DNA of 64,000 nucleotides from the NCBI GenBank assembly GCA_019114755.1, contig DXEW01000005.1, positions 98,359-162,358 of the forward strand, given 5' to 3'. The notes under the pieces were generated by a model. The model had not been told where the DNA came from. It did not search any database and saw nothing but the letters and a program-made list of their open reading frames with translations. This stretch comes from Candidatus Borkfalkia faecavium. Its GTDB lineage: Bacteria; Bacillota; Clostridia; Christensenellales; Borkfalkiaceae. Both the position numbers and the translations under genes were made by a program. Below, piece by piece: positions 44,212 to 53,914 of the stretch (its first letter is position 1; the number at the start of each line of letters is the position of its first letter).

Positions 44212-45567
44212 CTAATTTTTGTTGCTGTGGATGGGCGCGGGGATCCTGCCGCCGCGCATGATGAATTTCGAACTGTCGGTGGCATGCACGGGCATGATCG
44301 GCGCCCTGCCCAAAAGCCCGCCGAATTCGACGCTGTCGCCTACGTCTTTGCCGGGTACGGGGATGACGCGGACGGCGGTCGTCTTGTTGTTGATCATGCC
44401 GATGGCCGCCTCGTCGGCGATGATGGCGGCGATGGTCGATGCGGGCGTCTTGCCGGGGATGGCGATCATGTCCAGCCCCACCGAGCAGACGGCGGTCATC
44501 GCTTCCAGTTTATCGATGTTCAGCGAACCTTCCTGCGCGGCCTCGATCATGCCGATGTCTTCACTGACGGGGATGAACGCGCCCGACAGCCCGCCGACGT
44601 GCGAGCTGGCCATGACGCCGCCCTTTTTGACCGCGTCGTTGAGCATGGCGAGCGCCGCCGTCGTGCCGTGGCCGCCCACGCGCTCCAGCCCCAGTTCTTC
44701 CAGGATATGCGCGACGGAATCGCCCATCACGGGCGTAGGCGCCAGCGACAGGTCGACGATGCCGAACTCCGCGTTGAGCCGCTTTGCTGCCTCTTTGGCG
44801 ATCAGCTGGCCTGCGCGGGTGATCTTGAACGCCGTGCGCTTGATCATCTCGGCAGCGTCGTTGAGGTTGGCGTCCGGAATGCTTTCTAAAGCGTGCTTGA
44901 CGACGCCCGGCCCCGAAACGCCGACGTTGATGACCGTGCCCGCCTCTCCCACGCCGTGGAAGGCGCCTGCCATGAAGGGGTTGTCTTCCACGGCGTTGGC
45001 GAACACCACCAGCTTGGCACAGCCCAGCCCGTCCTGCGCCGCGGTCAACTCCGCCGTGCGCTTGACGATCTCGCCCATCAGGCGGACGGCGTCCATATTG
45101 ATGCCCGATTTCGACGAGCCGATGTTGACGGAAGAGCAGACTCGCTCCGTCTGCGACAGAAGTTCGGGGATGCTTTCGATGAACGCCTGTTCATAGTCTG
45201 CCATCCCCTTGTGCACGAGCGCCGAATAGCCGCCCAAAAAGTCGATGCCGAGCTCGTGCGCCGCCCTGTCGAGCGCCTTGCCCACAACGGGTGCTTCCTG
45301 CGGGAATGCCGCCGTGATGAGGCTGACGGGAGTGACGGATACGCGCTTGTTGACGATGGGGATGCCGTATTCTCCGGCGAGTTTGTCCGCCGCCTTCACG
45401 ATGTCTTTGGCGCGCGTGCATACGAGGTCGTAGACGCGGCGCGCGGTCTCTTTTGCATCCGTGCCGATGCAGGGAAGCAGCGAGATACCCATGGTGATGG
45501 TGCGGATATCCAGGTGCTCCTTTTCGATCATGTCGATCGTTTCCAATACGTCAAATTTATTAAACAT
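44212..45567 (-). CDS. UPF0210/PFL family protein (DUF711)
   Basis: 451 residues matching the UPF0210 family throughout, for example [60 protein letters not shown] and [13 protein letters not shown]. Function is not known; it is distantly similar to glycyl-radical-type PFL-like folds, which gives the family its label. It nearly always travels with a UPF0237 ACT protein, as here. Confidence 0.93.
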   Translation of the reverse strand: MFNKFDVLETIDMIEKEHLDIRTITMGISLLPCIGTDAKETARRVYDLVCTRAKDIVKAADKLAGEYGIPIVNKRVSVTPVSLITAAFPQEAPVVGKALDRAAHELGIDFLGGYSALVHKGMADYEQAFIESIPELLSQTERVCSSVNIGSSKSGINMDAVRLMGEIVKRTAELTAAQDGLGCAKLVVFANAVEDNPFMAGAFHGVGEAGTVINVGVSGPGVVKHALESIPDANLNDAAEMIKRTAFKITRAGQLIAKEAAKRLNAEFGIVDLSLAPTPVMGDSVAHILEELGLERVGGHGTTAALAMLNDAVKKGGVMASSHVGGLSGAFIPVSEDIGMIEAAQEGSLNIDKLEAMTAVCSVGLDMIAIPGKTPASTIAAIIADEAAIGMINNKTTAVRVIPVPGKDVGDSVEFGGLLGRAPIMPVHATDSSKFIMRGGRIPAPIHSNKN

Positions 45568-45593
45568 TCGTAAGACCTTCTCTGTGACCTGCC

Positions 45594-45863
45594 TCAGATG
45601 TTGTGCATCGCGTTGAAGATCGCTTCATGCTGCAAGCGCACCGACATGCCGATCTCGCTGCCCATCTGCTCGCACTCTTTGGCGAGCTCTGAAAGTTCCA
45701 CTTTGATGTCGCTGATATCCACCAGCATGATCATGGCAAAATAATCTTGCAGGATGGTCTGGCTGATATCCTCCACGTTGACGCCCTTTTCGGCCAAAAA
45801 GGCGCTCACCTTGGCGATGATGCCCTTTTTGTCTTTTCCTGTTACAGTTACGACTGCACGCAT
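45594..45863 (-). CDS. ACT-domain protein, UPF0237 family
   Basis: 89 residues forming a single ACT domain: [36 protein letters not shown] domains bind amino acids or other small ligands. ATG 45863 is preferred over TTG 45869 because AGGAG is ten bases upstream. It starts the ACT-UPF0210 pair, so a regulatory role for its partner is plausible but unproven. Confidence 0.93.
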   Translation of the reverse strand: MRAVVTVTGKDKKGIIAKVSAFLAEKGVNVEDISQTILQDYFAMIMLVDISDIKVELSELAKECEQMGSEIGMSVRLQHEAIFNAMHNI

Positions 45864-45889
45864 GTTCAAGTTTCTCCTGTATATTTGTT

Positions 45890-46459
45890 TCAGGCGGCGG
45901 CGCCGCCCGTTGAATGCCCTTTGGCGTCTTCCGCAAACCGCTCGTCATGCCCGATCGTTTCGTATTCGAGCATCACGTTGTTCTGCGTCAGATAGCGCAC
46001 CTTGTCTCCGGTGCGAAACTGCGGCAGCGGCTTTTCCGTGACGCAATGCACCTTCCTGTCCATGTATTCCGACTTTTTTTTGCTCCATTCGGAAAAGATG
46101 AGCACGTTGTATTCCACGCCGTCTTTGGTCTCCGGCTGTTCATAGCGAGAAAAATAGCTGACGTTGACCTGCTTCATCCCCACCGAAAAATAAGAGATCA
46201 ATTTATAATATTTGCGCGCCCTGTGGTATTTGATCCCCATAAAGATGTACGAAAAGATGATGAAGGCGCAGGTAGCGGCGCAGACGACGACCTTTGGCAG
46301 CAGCTGCATTGGGTCGTTATACGGCAGAGACAGAAAATACAGATAAAAACCCAGGCAGAGCAGCGCAAACGCGCAGCAGACGCCGATATACGCCCGCAGG
46401 ATGTTCCGCTGCTGCCTGTATGACGCGACCAGGTCCGCGTCGCTGAAGATGACGTTCAT
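45890..46459 (-). CDS. Hypothetical two-helix membrane protein
   Basis: 189 residues that I do not recognise. Two membrane segments (about 22-47 and 55-76) are followed by a cytoplasmic beta-rich domain with YFSRYEQPETKDGVEYNVLIF and RYLTQNNVMLEYE. The layout resembles the YcxB-like protein at 41.9 kb but the sequences do not align clearly. ATG 46459 begins the protein-like part of a longer open frame. It is placed between degV and the ACT gene in the same run. Confidence 0.7.
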   Translation of the reverse strand: MNVIFSDADLVASYRQQRNILRAYIGVCCAFALLCLGFYLYFLSLPYNDPMQLLPKVVVCAATCAFIIFSYIFMGIKYHRARKYYKLISYFSVGMKQVNVSYFSRYEQPETKDGVEYNVLIFSEWSKKKSEYMDRKVHCVTEKPLPQFRTGDKVRYLTQNNVMLEYETIGHDERFAEDAKGHSTGGAAA

Positions 46460-46478
46460 GGTTATGCCTCGATAGAGA

Positions 46479-47336
46479 TCATTCGCTGATGAAGAGCACG
46501 CCCAGCGTGTTCCTGCCGCAGTGGCTGGTGATGATGCTGCCTGCCACCGTTTCCACCACTTCGTCGAAGGAGAAGAGTTCGTGCACCATCTCTTTGGCGA
46601 GCTCGACCAGTTCCGCGTCCGCCATGCTGTGCGTGACGAAGCAGCGCGTCCTGTCGTAGTGCGGGTACTCTTCGGCGAGGTCGCGCACATACGAGCGGAT
46701 GCAGCGGTTCATCTTGCCGACGTATTTCTTTTTCGGGTACAGCTGACCGTCCTTCATGTCGATCATCGGGTGGATGGAGAGCACTTTGGCGCCGTAATAG
46801 CTCAAAGTCGAGCATCTGCCGCCCTTGTACAGGTACAGCAGCGTATCGGGGATGAAGGAGGTGTTGACCTTTTGGCGCAGGCCCATGACCGTGTCGTAGA
46901 TGTCTTTCGCATCCATCCCCTGCGCGCGCAGGTCGCACGCCTTCATGACCAGCAGCCCCTGCCCCGTGGAAAGGGCGAGGCTGTCCACCACAAAGACTTT
47001 GCCGCTGCCGATCTCCTTTGCCGCCGCCGCGGCGAAGCCGTGCGAACCGCTGGCTTTGGAAGAGATGTTGAAGTGGATGACCGTCTTCCCCTCGTCCGTA
47101 AAGCGGCGGAAAAATTCCTCGTAATCGGAGAAGCTCGGTGCCGCGGTCTTGGGCAGGGTGCCCGTCTCGTCATAGTAGCGGAAGATGTCCGTGGGAGAGA
47201 TGTCGATGCCGTCTTTATACGTCTTTTCTCCCAACATGACGCTCAGGGGCAGGATGACGATCCCGTTGGTGCGGACCTGTTCTTCGCTCAGGTCACAGGT
47301 GCTGTCTGATGTGATCACGATTTCGTTTTTCATCAT
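46479..47336 (-). CDS. DegV family fatty-acid-binding protein
   Basis: 285 residues. DegV motifs: ITSDSTCDLSEE at the N terminus, IHFNISSKASGSHGFA, VDSLALSTGQGLLV and the C-terminal SHCGRNTLGVLF. DegV proteins (FakB-like) bind a fatty acid, in some cases for phosphorylation by FakA; no fakA is in the window. Two adjacent ATG codons exist, and the second (47333) has better spacing to GGAGG. The first overlaps the lepB stop. Confidence 0.92.
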   Translation of the reverse strand: MMKNEIVITSDSTCDLSEEQVRTNGIVILPLSVMLGEKTYKDGIDISPTDIFRYYDETGTLPKTAAPSFSDYEEFFRRFTDEGKTVIHFNISSKASGSHGFAAAAAKEIGSGKVFVVDSLALSTGQGLLVMKACDLRAQGMDAKDIYDTVMGLRQKVNTSFIPDTLLYLYKGGRCSTLSYYGAKVLSIHPMIDMKDGQLYPKKKYVGKMNRCIRSYVRDLAEEYPHYDRTRCFVTHSMADAELVELAKEMVHELFSFDEVVETVAGSIITSHCGRNTLGVLFISE

Positions 47337-48016
47337 ATTTCCTCCAAAAACTTATCTTTCGCATCGCACGGCGCCGAAAACGGTACGGATCGGATGCGGC
47401 GCTGCAAAATTCGTCGTTCAAACCGCAGAACGCCCAGGACGGCGGTCAATAGGTCTTTGCCGCGCAAAGACCAGCCCGTGACCGTGCCCAGCACGTTTTC
47501 AAGCGGTACGCCGCCGAACGAGCGGCTGTCGTGGCTGTCGCCGCGGTTGTCGCCCATCACGAACAGTTCGCCCGCCGCCACGGTGACAGACTGGTCGCGG
47601 TGGTTGTCGTACGGGCCGAGGATATAATCTTCTTCCAGCCAGATAAAGCTGTCCTCTCCCCTGTTTTTGCGGGCCACCCTGCCGTCGCGCGTGATGCGGA
47701 GCTCGTCGCCGGGCAGGCCGATGACTCGCTTGATCAGCTCCAGATCTTCGCTGCCGGGCTCGGGCGAGGCAAAGACGACGATGTCTCCCCGGGCGATGTC
47801 TGCGGTCGTGTCTACGAACAGATAATCGCCGCTGGTCAGCGTCGGCTCCATCGAACTGCCGTCTACGATCACGCCGACGAAGATCTGCGTGAACAGGATG
47901 GTCACGACGGAAAAGAGCGCCAGCAAGACCAGCAGAAAGCGCAGCGTAGAGCAGAAGGCGCGCCGCGGGTGGCGGCGGTCCTCCAGCAATTCTTTCAGGC
48001 TCGGCTGTTCCTGCAT
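47333..48016 (-). CDS. lepB: Signal peptidase I
   Basis: 227 residues. One membrane anchor (about 25-48), catalytic Ser in GSSMEPTL (S55), catalytic Lys in LIKRVIGLPGDE (K96) and the GDNRGDSHDSRSFG box. It removes signal peptides of secreted proteins at the outer membrane face. The tail after residue 195 is basic and longer than the minimal type. Confidence 0.95.
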   Translation of the reverse strand: MQEQPSLKELLEDRRHPRRAFCSTLRFLLVLLALFSVVTILFTQIFVGVIVDGSSMEPTLTSGDYLFVDTTADIARGDIVVFASPEPGSEDLELIKRVIGLPGDELRITRDGRVARKNRGEDSFIWLEEDYILGPYDNHRDQSVTVAAGELFVMGDNRGDSHDSRSFGGVPLENVLGTVTGWSLRGKDLLTAVLGVLRFERRILQRRIRSVPFSAPCDAKDKFLEEI

Positions 48017-48019
48017 GTA

Positions 48020-48196
48020 TCACCCCTTGCTCTTTTTGATCGCCTTGAGAAAATCGGGCATCGAAAAGAGCACTACCCGCCCGCACTTGTCGCAGCGCAG
48101 CTTGACGTCTGCGCCGGTGCGGACGATCGTCCAGACGTTGCCGCCGCACGGGTGGTTCTTTTTTGTAATGACTTTATCTCCTAAAGAGTATACCAT
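48020..48196 (-). CDS. DUF951 small protein
   Basis: 58 residues, too short for a 60-residue ORF cut-off. The protein MVYSLGDKVITKKNHPCGGN... has the DUF951 pattern: GDKVITKKNHPCGGN, VRTGADVKLRC and a CDKCG pair likely to bind a metal with the earlier Cys. It is found in many Firmicutes, and the function is unknown. GGGGTGA precedes ATG, and the stop is three bases before lepB. Confidence 0.9.
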   Translation of the reverse strand: MVYSLGDKVITKKNHPCGGNVWTIVRTGADVKLRCDKCGRVVLFSMPDFLKAIKKSKG

Positions 48197-48233
48197 ATTT
48201 CACCCCGCAACAAAAGCAAATCGCCGAAAATTT

Positions 48234-49928
48234 TTACAAAAGCAGCAAATTATTGATGTAGAACACGTCTTCCGAATAAAACGCGATGTATTTCGCCTCG
48301 CGCAGCTGCGCCAAAGGCTTGCTCTCTTCCGTCTTGAAGTCCTTTGCCCCCAGCACATGATCCGTCCAGGCGTCGCAGCCGGCAAGGTACAGGGTGCAGG
48401 TATAGTTTTCCGCCCGCCTGCCCTTGTCGGCGCGGATGGTGATCTGCACGGTAGCCGTCTTCGGGCAATAGATATCGAATTTGAGCAGCGCGTTTTCGCC
48501 GGGGCGGTAGCGCGGGTCGTTGATGCGGTACAGGCGCAAACCGTACGGCGAATAGATGCCCTTGATGCCGCAGGGACCTTCTTCCACCCGCACGGGCGGA
48601 GCGGGCAGCGTCCCGTCCAAAAAGCAGTCCGCCAGAGTATGGTGGGTGAACCTGTCCAGCGTGAAGCTGGCGCGCCCCTCTTCGCTGCAATATAAGATCC
48701 TCGACCGCCCCGTCTGGTTGGGGTAGCTCTTTTCCAGTTTTTTTGCCGCGATCCTGGAAGAAACGGCGAATCCGCAGCTGTATTTCGTCTTGGAGAAGGC
48801 AAACACGCGCGAAGCGCCGACGCAGGCGTGCAGGCGGAACACTCTCCCGTCTTCGCCGTCGTCGCGCTTGAACTCGCACTTGCTCCAGTCGCGCATGGCG
48901 GATTCGCAGGTGTCTTCCGCCATATACACCTCGCTGTAGGTGACCTCGCCGTTCTGGTCGGAGCGGACGCGCGCGATGAGCTCGCCGTCCGTATCCTCTT
49001 CGATGGAGATATCCGTCGGTTCGGGCACGAACACTTCCCGCCCCTTCAAGTGCTTGCGGATGAACAGGTCCAGATCGTGCACGCCCGTCTTGCCGATATG
49101 CCCGCCGTAGCGGGCGGCGAAATAGAAGGTCTTTTCCTGCTTGCCTTCGATGCGCAGAAAGGTATCGAAGGCGCGGTCGGCGTCGAACCCCTCGTCATTG
49201 GTGGAACAGAGCATCAGCAGCGGGCACTTGACCTGCGGCGCATACGACTGTGATTCGACCCCCGCGATATAGCGGTAGCGCTCGTCGTCCATCTTCAGTT
49301 CGGGCGCATCCCCGTATTTATTGATGCCGCGGTAGGCACGCCAGCCGCCCGCGCATACGGGCACGGCGCAGGAGAGCTTGTCGCACGTCGCCGCCAGCTG
49401 CCAGACGATGTCGCCGCCGGCGCGGATGCCGATGGCGCCAATCTTAGCGACGGAAGGGATGGAGGCGAGGAAATTGAGGCAGTAGCGCGCCACGGCCGTC
49501 CATTCGTACCAGCATGTCTCCTTCGCCGTCTCGTCGGCGTAGTCGATATGGCGCTCCGCCATGGCGAGGTTGGCGTAAGAGACGGCCTGCGGGTAGACGG
49601 TATAGCCGTCCGTGCCCTTCCAGACGCCGCGGTAGTCGGGCATCAGGGCGATGTAGCCGAGTTCGGCAAAGCGGCAGAGGATGTCCATTTCCGCCGTCAG
49701 CGAACAGTCGGGCAGGATGAGGAGCGCCGGGTATTTCCCCTCTTCGACGGGGCAGGCGACGCGCGCAAAGATATTGACGCGCTCTTCACCCACGGCGCGT
49801 CCGTAAAAGCGGATGGCGCGGACCACGCATTTATCGTCCGCCTGTTCGTCGAGCACGGTCGCGTTCGCGGGGAGCGAATCGTCGAAATCGTTCCATAAAG
49901 TTACCGGTGTGAGGATCTTATTAGCCAA
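48234..49928 (-). CDS. Two-domain alpha/beta-hydrolase-like protein lacking the nucleophile Ser
   Basis: 564 residues. Residues 1-300 have the alpha/beta-hydrolase pattern of dienelactone/acetylxylan esterase-like enzymes: ALLILPDCS, ALMPDYRGVWKG, an Asp in CSTNDEGFD and a His in ARYGGHIGKTG. At the nucleophile elbow, expected GxSxG, it reads GIRAGG, with Arg169 in place of Ser. Residues 310-564 form a beta-rich domain of unknown type, ending with a hydrophobic FYINNLLLL. TTG start with GAGG nine bases upstream. No signal peptide. Possibly a pseudoenzyme. Confidence 0.72.
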   Translation of the reverse strand: MANKILTPVTLWNDFDDSLPANATVLDEQADDKCVVRAIRFYGRAVGEERVNIFARVACPVEEGKYPALLILPDCSLTAEMDILCRFAELGYIALMPDYRGVWKGTDGYTVYPQAVSYANLAMAERHIDYADETAKETCWYEWTAVARYCLNFLASIPSVAKIGAIGIRAGGDIVWQLAATCDKLSCAVPVCAGGWRAYRGINKYGDAPELKMDDERYRYIAGVESQSYAPQVKCPLLMLCSTNDEGFDADRAFDTFLRIEGKQEKTFYFAARYGGHIGKTGVHDLDLFIRKHLKGREVFVPEPTDISIEEDTDGELIARVRSDQNGEVTYSEVYMAEDTCESAMRDWSKCEFKRDDGEDGRVFRLHACVGASRVFAFSKTKYSCGFAVSSRIAAKKLEKSYPNQTGRSRILYCSEEGRASFTLDRFTHHTLADCFLDGTLPAPPVRVEEGPCGIKGIYSPYGLRLYRINDPRYRPGENALLKFDIYCPKTATVQITIRADKGRRAENYTCTLYLAGCDAWTDHVLGAKDFKTEESKPLAQLREAKYIAFYSEDVFYINNLLLL

Positions 49929-49943
49929 AATAAATTACCTCGT

Positions 49944-52616
49944 TCAACAACAGATATTTATCGATGAGCTGCCGCCTTCCGGGGCTGCATTGACAACGAT
50001 CTTGTGGCCGATGCGGTGTTTCAGCTCTTCCACGTGCGAGATGAGCCCGATGGAGAAATGCCTGTTTTTCAGCTTTTCCAGGCTGTCCATCACCGTATCG
50101 ATGAGCTTTTCGTCCAGCGTGCCGAACCCTTCGTCCAAAAAGAAGAATTCGATCGGCCGCAGCGACTTGGCGTAAATTGCCGCCGAAAGCGCCAGCGCCA
50201 GCGAGAGGGAGACCAAAAACGTCTCGCCGCCCGAAAGGGTGTTGACGCTGCGCTGCTGTCCGGCATTGAAGTTATCCCCGACGAAAAAGCCCTGCTCGTA
50301 GCGGACAAAATACCTGCCGCCCGTCAGCTTCAGCAGCGTATCCGAGGCGGCGTCGGCGATCTCCGCCAGGTATTCCCCCGCCACGAATTCCATGAATTTA
50401 TTGCCGTACAGCAGGCCGCGCAGCTTTTCCAGCACGGCGAAGCGCTGCTGCAGGGTATCGTGTTCCGCTTCCAGCGCCTTTTTTTGTTGAAGCGCCGCCT
50501 CGTACTGCCCGATGCGGCTGGCCGCAACGGCCGCCTGCCTGCCCAGCTCTTCCCGCTGCCTGCCCTGCGCTTCAAAGCGGGCGGAGGCGGCGGCAAACTC
50601 CTCTTCGCCGACGGGGGCGATCTCCCCTTCCGCCGTCAGGGCGGCGATGGCGGCGGCGACGGCGGCGCATTCCCTGTCGTATACCTCGATCTCCGCCTGC
50701 AGCGCCGCCTTGTCGCGGCGCATATAAAGCGATTCTGCCGCGGCGGCATCGGGAAAGGACGTTTCGGCGAGCAGCTTTGCTATCTGCTCCTCGCCCTTCT
50801 GCACTGCTTTTTGCAGGTTTTCTTCCCGCTCTTCCGCGCGCGTCGTCTCCAGTTCGGCGGCGTGCAGTTCCCGCTCGGCGGAGGCGCGCTTCTCTTCCGC
50901 TTCCCTTTTTTGCCGCAGCAGCTCCTCTTCCTGCCTCGCAAGTTCCGCGTCCAGCTTGTCAAAGCCGCCCTCGGCGGGGCTTCCCGTCGCCTGCCTGAGC
51001 TTTTCGGCGATGGCATCCGCCTTGGCGCGTGCCTCCTGCCCCTGCTGCAGAGACAGCGAAAGCCGCTGTTCCGCTTCGCGCAGATCGCCCTGCCGCTGTG
51101 CCAGGCGCAGCTCGGCGGCGTGTTTTTGTTCGGAAAGCGCCTTTCCTTCCGCCTGCGCCCGTTCGAACGCGCGCAAAAGCTGCGCCGCATCCCCCTGTTT
51201 TTGCGATGCGCGCAGGTGCGTATAGTGTAGGAGGCGCTCTTCGAGCGCCTGCTCAGCGTCGCGGTACAGTTCCCCTTCGTGCGGGTAACCGCCGCGCAGC
51301 GCCTGCAGCGTTTTGGTAAAGTATTGTTCGGCATCGGCGTATTCCGATTCGAGCAGGGCGCTGTCTAAATTCTCCCGCAAAAAGGCGGAAAGGTCTGTGC
51401 CGGCGGCAGAGCCACGGATGCGCTCCGCGAAGGATGCAAGGCTGCTTTGCAGGGATGCGATTTCCCGTTCGGCGTCGGCTTTTTCCGCCTGCGCCCGCTT
51501 ATAATCGGCGGCGGCGCGCGACCGCGCCTTGGCGAGCGCGCCGAGTTCGTCGATATCCGCGCGCAGCACCTTCAAACTCTCGCGGCGGGCGCGCAGGCCG
51601 AGCAGCGCCCCGTCGAGGTCGGAGCCGCGCAGCCGCTCTTCCGCGGCGGACAGAGCGGCCGCGGCGCGCGATCTCATTTCTTGCAGCTTTTCTTTGCGCT
51701 GCGTGCACTGCCGCAGCTCTTTTTCCGCCGCCCGCCGTTCGCTCAGTAGGCCTGCGATCTTTTCCGCCGCCGGCAGCAGCGCCAGGTCTGCGCGTTTTTT
51801 TGCCGTCTCGTCCGCGCGCCGCTCCAGCGCCCGCTGTACCGCGCGGTGTTCGGCGAGCTTTTTGCCCTTAGTATAGTCGCCTTTCAGCTTTTCAAACGCC
51901 GCCCGACTCCGTAAATATTCCTCTTCCGCCTTTTGGAGGCGTTCGGAAAGGCCCGCGCGCTCCTCGCGCATTTTGGCAAGTTCTTCCGCCGTATAGGCGG
52001 CATAGCCGGAGAATTCGCCTTCTTTCCTGTCCAGCGCCGACTTCGCCTCGTCCTGCCTGCGGCGGACGACGGCGTTCAGCTTGTCGCCGTACACTTCGAG
52101 GTCGAACAGCCGCGCGATGAGGCGCAGCCGCTCCCCGCGCTCCGCCTTGACGAACTGCGCGAATTCGCCCTGCGGCAGGGCGATGCACTTTTTGAAATCT
52201 TCAAAAGAAAGCCCGACGAGCTCTTGGATGCGCTCGTTGGTGTTCCTGACCCCTTCGCTCACGCAGCGCCAGCCCGCCTCTTCCTTTTCGTACAGGGCAA
52301 GTTTTTGGGCCGCGTTCTTGCGCCTGATCTCCCGTTCGGCGCGGTAATACCGGCGCGCGCCGTCCTTTTCCAGAGAAAATTCAAACGAGACGTTCGCCTT
52401 GTCGCAGTTGTAATTGATGATGTCCGTTCCGCCGCTTTTGGCGCGGTCCGCCCTGCCGTACAGGGCGAAGATCATGCTGTCCAATATCGTCGTTTTGCCG
52501 CTGCCCGTATCGCCGAAGATGCCGAAGATGCCCCCGGAAAGGAGGGCGGAAAAATCGATCTCGGCGGGTTTGGAAAAGCTGTTGATGCCGCAAAAGGATA
52601 ATTTTTCAGGCCTCAT
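49944..52616 (-). CDS. sbcC: SbcC-type exonuclease subunit (SMC-like ATPase)
   Basis: 890 residues. Walker A FGDTGSGKTT at 34-43, Q-loop LPQGEFAQF, a long coiled coil (about 180-730), signature TLSGGETFLVSLSLALA and Walker B FFLDEGFGTLDE near the C terminus. With SbcD it opens and trims DNA ends and hairpins. No CxxC zinc-hook motif is visible in the coiled coil, and it is shorter than E. coli SbcC. ATG 52616 lies inside sbcD with GGAGG in front; a longer open frame upstream is not protein-like. Confidence 0.92.
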   Translation of the reverse strand: MRPEKLSFCGINSFSKPAEIDFSALLSGGIFGIFGDTGSGKTTILDSMIFALYGRADRAKSGGTDIINYNCDKANVSFEFSLEKDGARRYYRAEREIRRKNAAQKLALYEKEEAGWRCVSEGVRNTNERIQELVGLSFEDFKKCIALPQGEFAQFVKAERGERLRLIARLFDLEVYGDKLNAVVRRRQDEAKSALDRKEGEFSGYAAYTAEELAKMREERAGLSERLQKAEEEYLRSRAAFEKLKGDYTKGKKLAEHRAVQRALERRADETAKKRADLALLPAAEKIAGLLSERRAAEKELRQCTQRKEKLQEMRSRAAAALSAAEERLRGSDLDGALLGLRARRESLKVLRADIDELGALAKARSRAAADYKRAQAEKADAEREIASLQSSLASFAERIRGSAAGTDLSAFLRENLDSALLESEYADAEQYFTKTLQALRGGYPHEGELYRDAEQALEERLLHYTHLRASQKQGDAAQLLRAFERAQAEGKALSEQKHAAELRLAQRQGDLREAEQRLSLSLQQGQEARAKADAIAEKLRQATGSPAEGGFDKLDAELARQEEELLRQKREAEEKRASAERELHAAELETTRAEEREENLQKAVQKGEEQIAKLLAETSFPDAAAAESLYMRRDKAALQAEIEVYDRECAAVAAAIAALTAEGEIAPVGEEEFAAASARFEAQGRQREELGRQAAVAASRIGQYEAALQQKKALEAEHDTLQQRFAVLEKLRGLLYGNKFMEFVAGEYLAEIADAASDTLLKLTGGRYFVRYEQGFFVGDNFNAGQQRSVNTLSGGETFLVSLSLALALSAAIYAKSLRPIEFFFLDEGFGTLDEKLIDTVMDSLEKLKNRHFSIGLISHVEELKHRIGHKIVVNAAPEGGSSSINICC

Positions 52617-53772
52617 GCGCTTCCTCCATCGCCGATAAGAACAGCTGTTTGAGCTCTTGCGAGGGCTCGCTTTGGAACCGGCTCTTATAAAATTCGCTGA
52701 ACAATTCCCCTGCCGACAGCTGCTTCCTGCCCGCCGCCGCAAAGGAAGACAGCCCTTCGTCTACCTGCGGGATGAGGCTGACGAGGCCGCCGTTCGCCTC
52801 CTTCAAGCCGCGCACCTGCGCTGAGGTGAGCGGTTCGCGCAGGCGGAGGGTGAGTTCGATATAGCAGTTTTCATAGCGGCGCAGGAGCTCTTCGGCAAGT
52901 TCTGCCCCGTCCGCCTGCAGGCGGACGAGCTGTTTGCCGGCGCGCAGCGGGATCCTGCGCAGATCGTGCACGCCGCCCCGATCCAGGCAAAATACGTTCA
53001 CGCTCTTTTCCAGCCCCGCCTCGTCAAAGGCGTATTGGGCGATGGAGCCGCTGTAGCAGACGTTGTCCGCAAAGCTCTGCCGCCTGTGCAGGTGCCCGAG
53101 GGCGGCATAATCGCAGCGCGGCAAGAGTCCGAGCGGCACCGCCCTGGCGCCGCCGAGGTCGATCTCGCGCTCGCTGTCGCTGACCTTTCCGCCCGCCACA
53201 AAGATATGCGCCAAAAAGACGGAAGGATCGCCCTGCGCGTTGCAGCGCTCCCCTTCGCCCATCCAGCGGCGCATCTTGTCGAAATAACTCTCGTCGGCGT
53301 TTTTTGTCTCTTTCAGCCGCGCTTCGTTCGGGTACGGCAGGGCGTGCACAAACGTGCGCTCGCCTCTTTCGTTTTCAAACAGGATGTGCGACTTGCCCGC
53401 ATCGGCCGCACGGATGCTCCCTGCGGCGCTCAGGCGCGGCACGCGGCCGCTGTTGCCGAAGATATAGATGCCCTGCTCTTCCGAAAGGGTCGTCGCCGCC
53501 GTGAGGCGCACGTTGTCGTCGTGGTTGCCGCTGATGGCGACGACCGCTCTCTTGCCCGCGGCGATCTTTTTGACGGCGGCATAGAACAGATCTTCCGCCT
53601 CCGCCGAAGGGAGAAAGGTGTCGAACACGTCTCCCGCGATCAGGACAAGCTCGATGCGTTCGCTCTCGCAAAGGTCCGCGATCTCACTTAAGATCGCCCG
53701 CTGTTCTTCCAGGCGCTCCCGCCCGGCGATGCGCTTGCCGATGTGCCAGTCTGAAGTATGTAAAATTCTCAT
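52606..53772 (-). CDS. sbcD: SbcD-type nuclease subunit
   Basis: 388 residues. Metallophosphoesterase motifs in order: DWHIGKR, AGDVFD, SGNHD, and GHLHRRQ. The C-terminal part (about 300-388) binds the SbcC coiled-coil base. The Mn-dependent nuclease works with SbcC. It overlaps sbcC by 11 bases and begins the long - strand run; the dnaD gene diverges from it. I see no clear promoter in the 140-bp gap on this strand. Confidence 0.94.
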   Translation of the reverse strand: MRILHTSDWHIGKRIAGRERLEEQRAILSEIADLCESERIELVLIAGDVFDTFLPSAEAEDLFYAAVKKIAAGKRAVVAISGNHDDNVRLTAATTLSEEQGIYIFGNSGRVPRLSAAGSIRAADAGKSHILFENERGERTFVHALPYPNEARLKETKNADESYFDKMRRWMGEGERCNAQGDPSVFLAHIFVAGGKVSDSEREIDLGGARAVPLGLLPRCDYAALGHLHRRQSFADNVCYSGSIAQYAFDEAGLEKSVNVFCLDRGGVHDLRRIPLRAGKQLVRLQADGAELAEELLRRYENCYIELTLRLREPLTSAQVRGLKEANGGLVSLIPQVDEGLSSFAAAGRKQLSAGELFSEFYKSRFQSEPSQELKQLFLSAMEEAHEA

Positions 53773-53834
53773 GAACGCTGCCGCAAGCTCCTTCCCTTAA
53801 AAATTTCTCATCGCCGGAATTTTGCCGAAATACC

Positions 53835-53863
53835 TTGCTTTTTTGGTAAATAATTTATATAAT
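53835..53863 (+). promoter_or_regulatory. Promoter for the DnaD-domain gene
   Basis: TTGCTT at 53835-53840, 17-bp spacer, TATAAT at 53858-53863. Confidence 0.82.
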
Positions 53864-53914
53864 AGTATAGCGCAAAATCGGAAATAAATCAAGCGTTACA
53901 CGGAGTTTTTGGCA

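Noticed and set aside
42364..44889. 841-codon open frame on the + strand opposite pepF and UPF0210
   Set aside because: It is antisense to two well-identified genes and arises because their high-GC codons leave the opposite frame without stops; the translation resembles no family.
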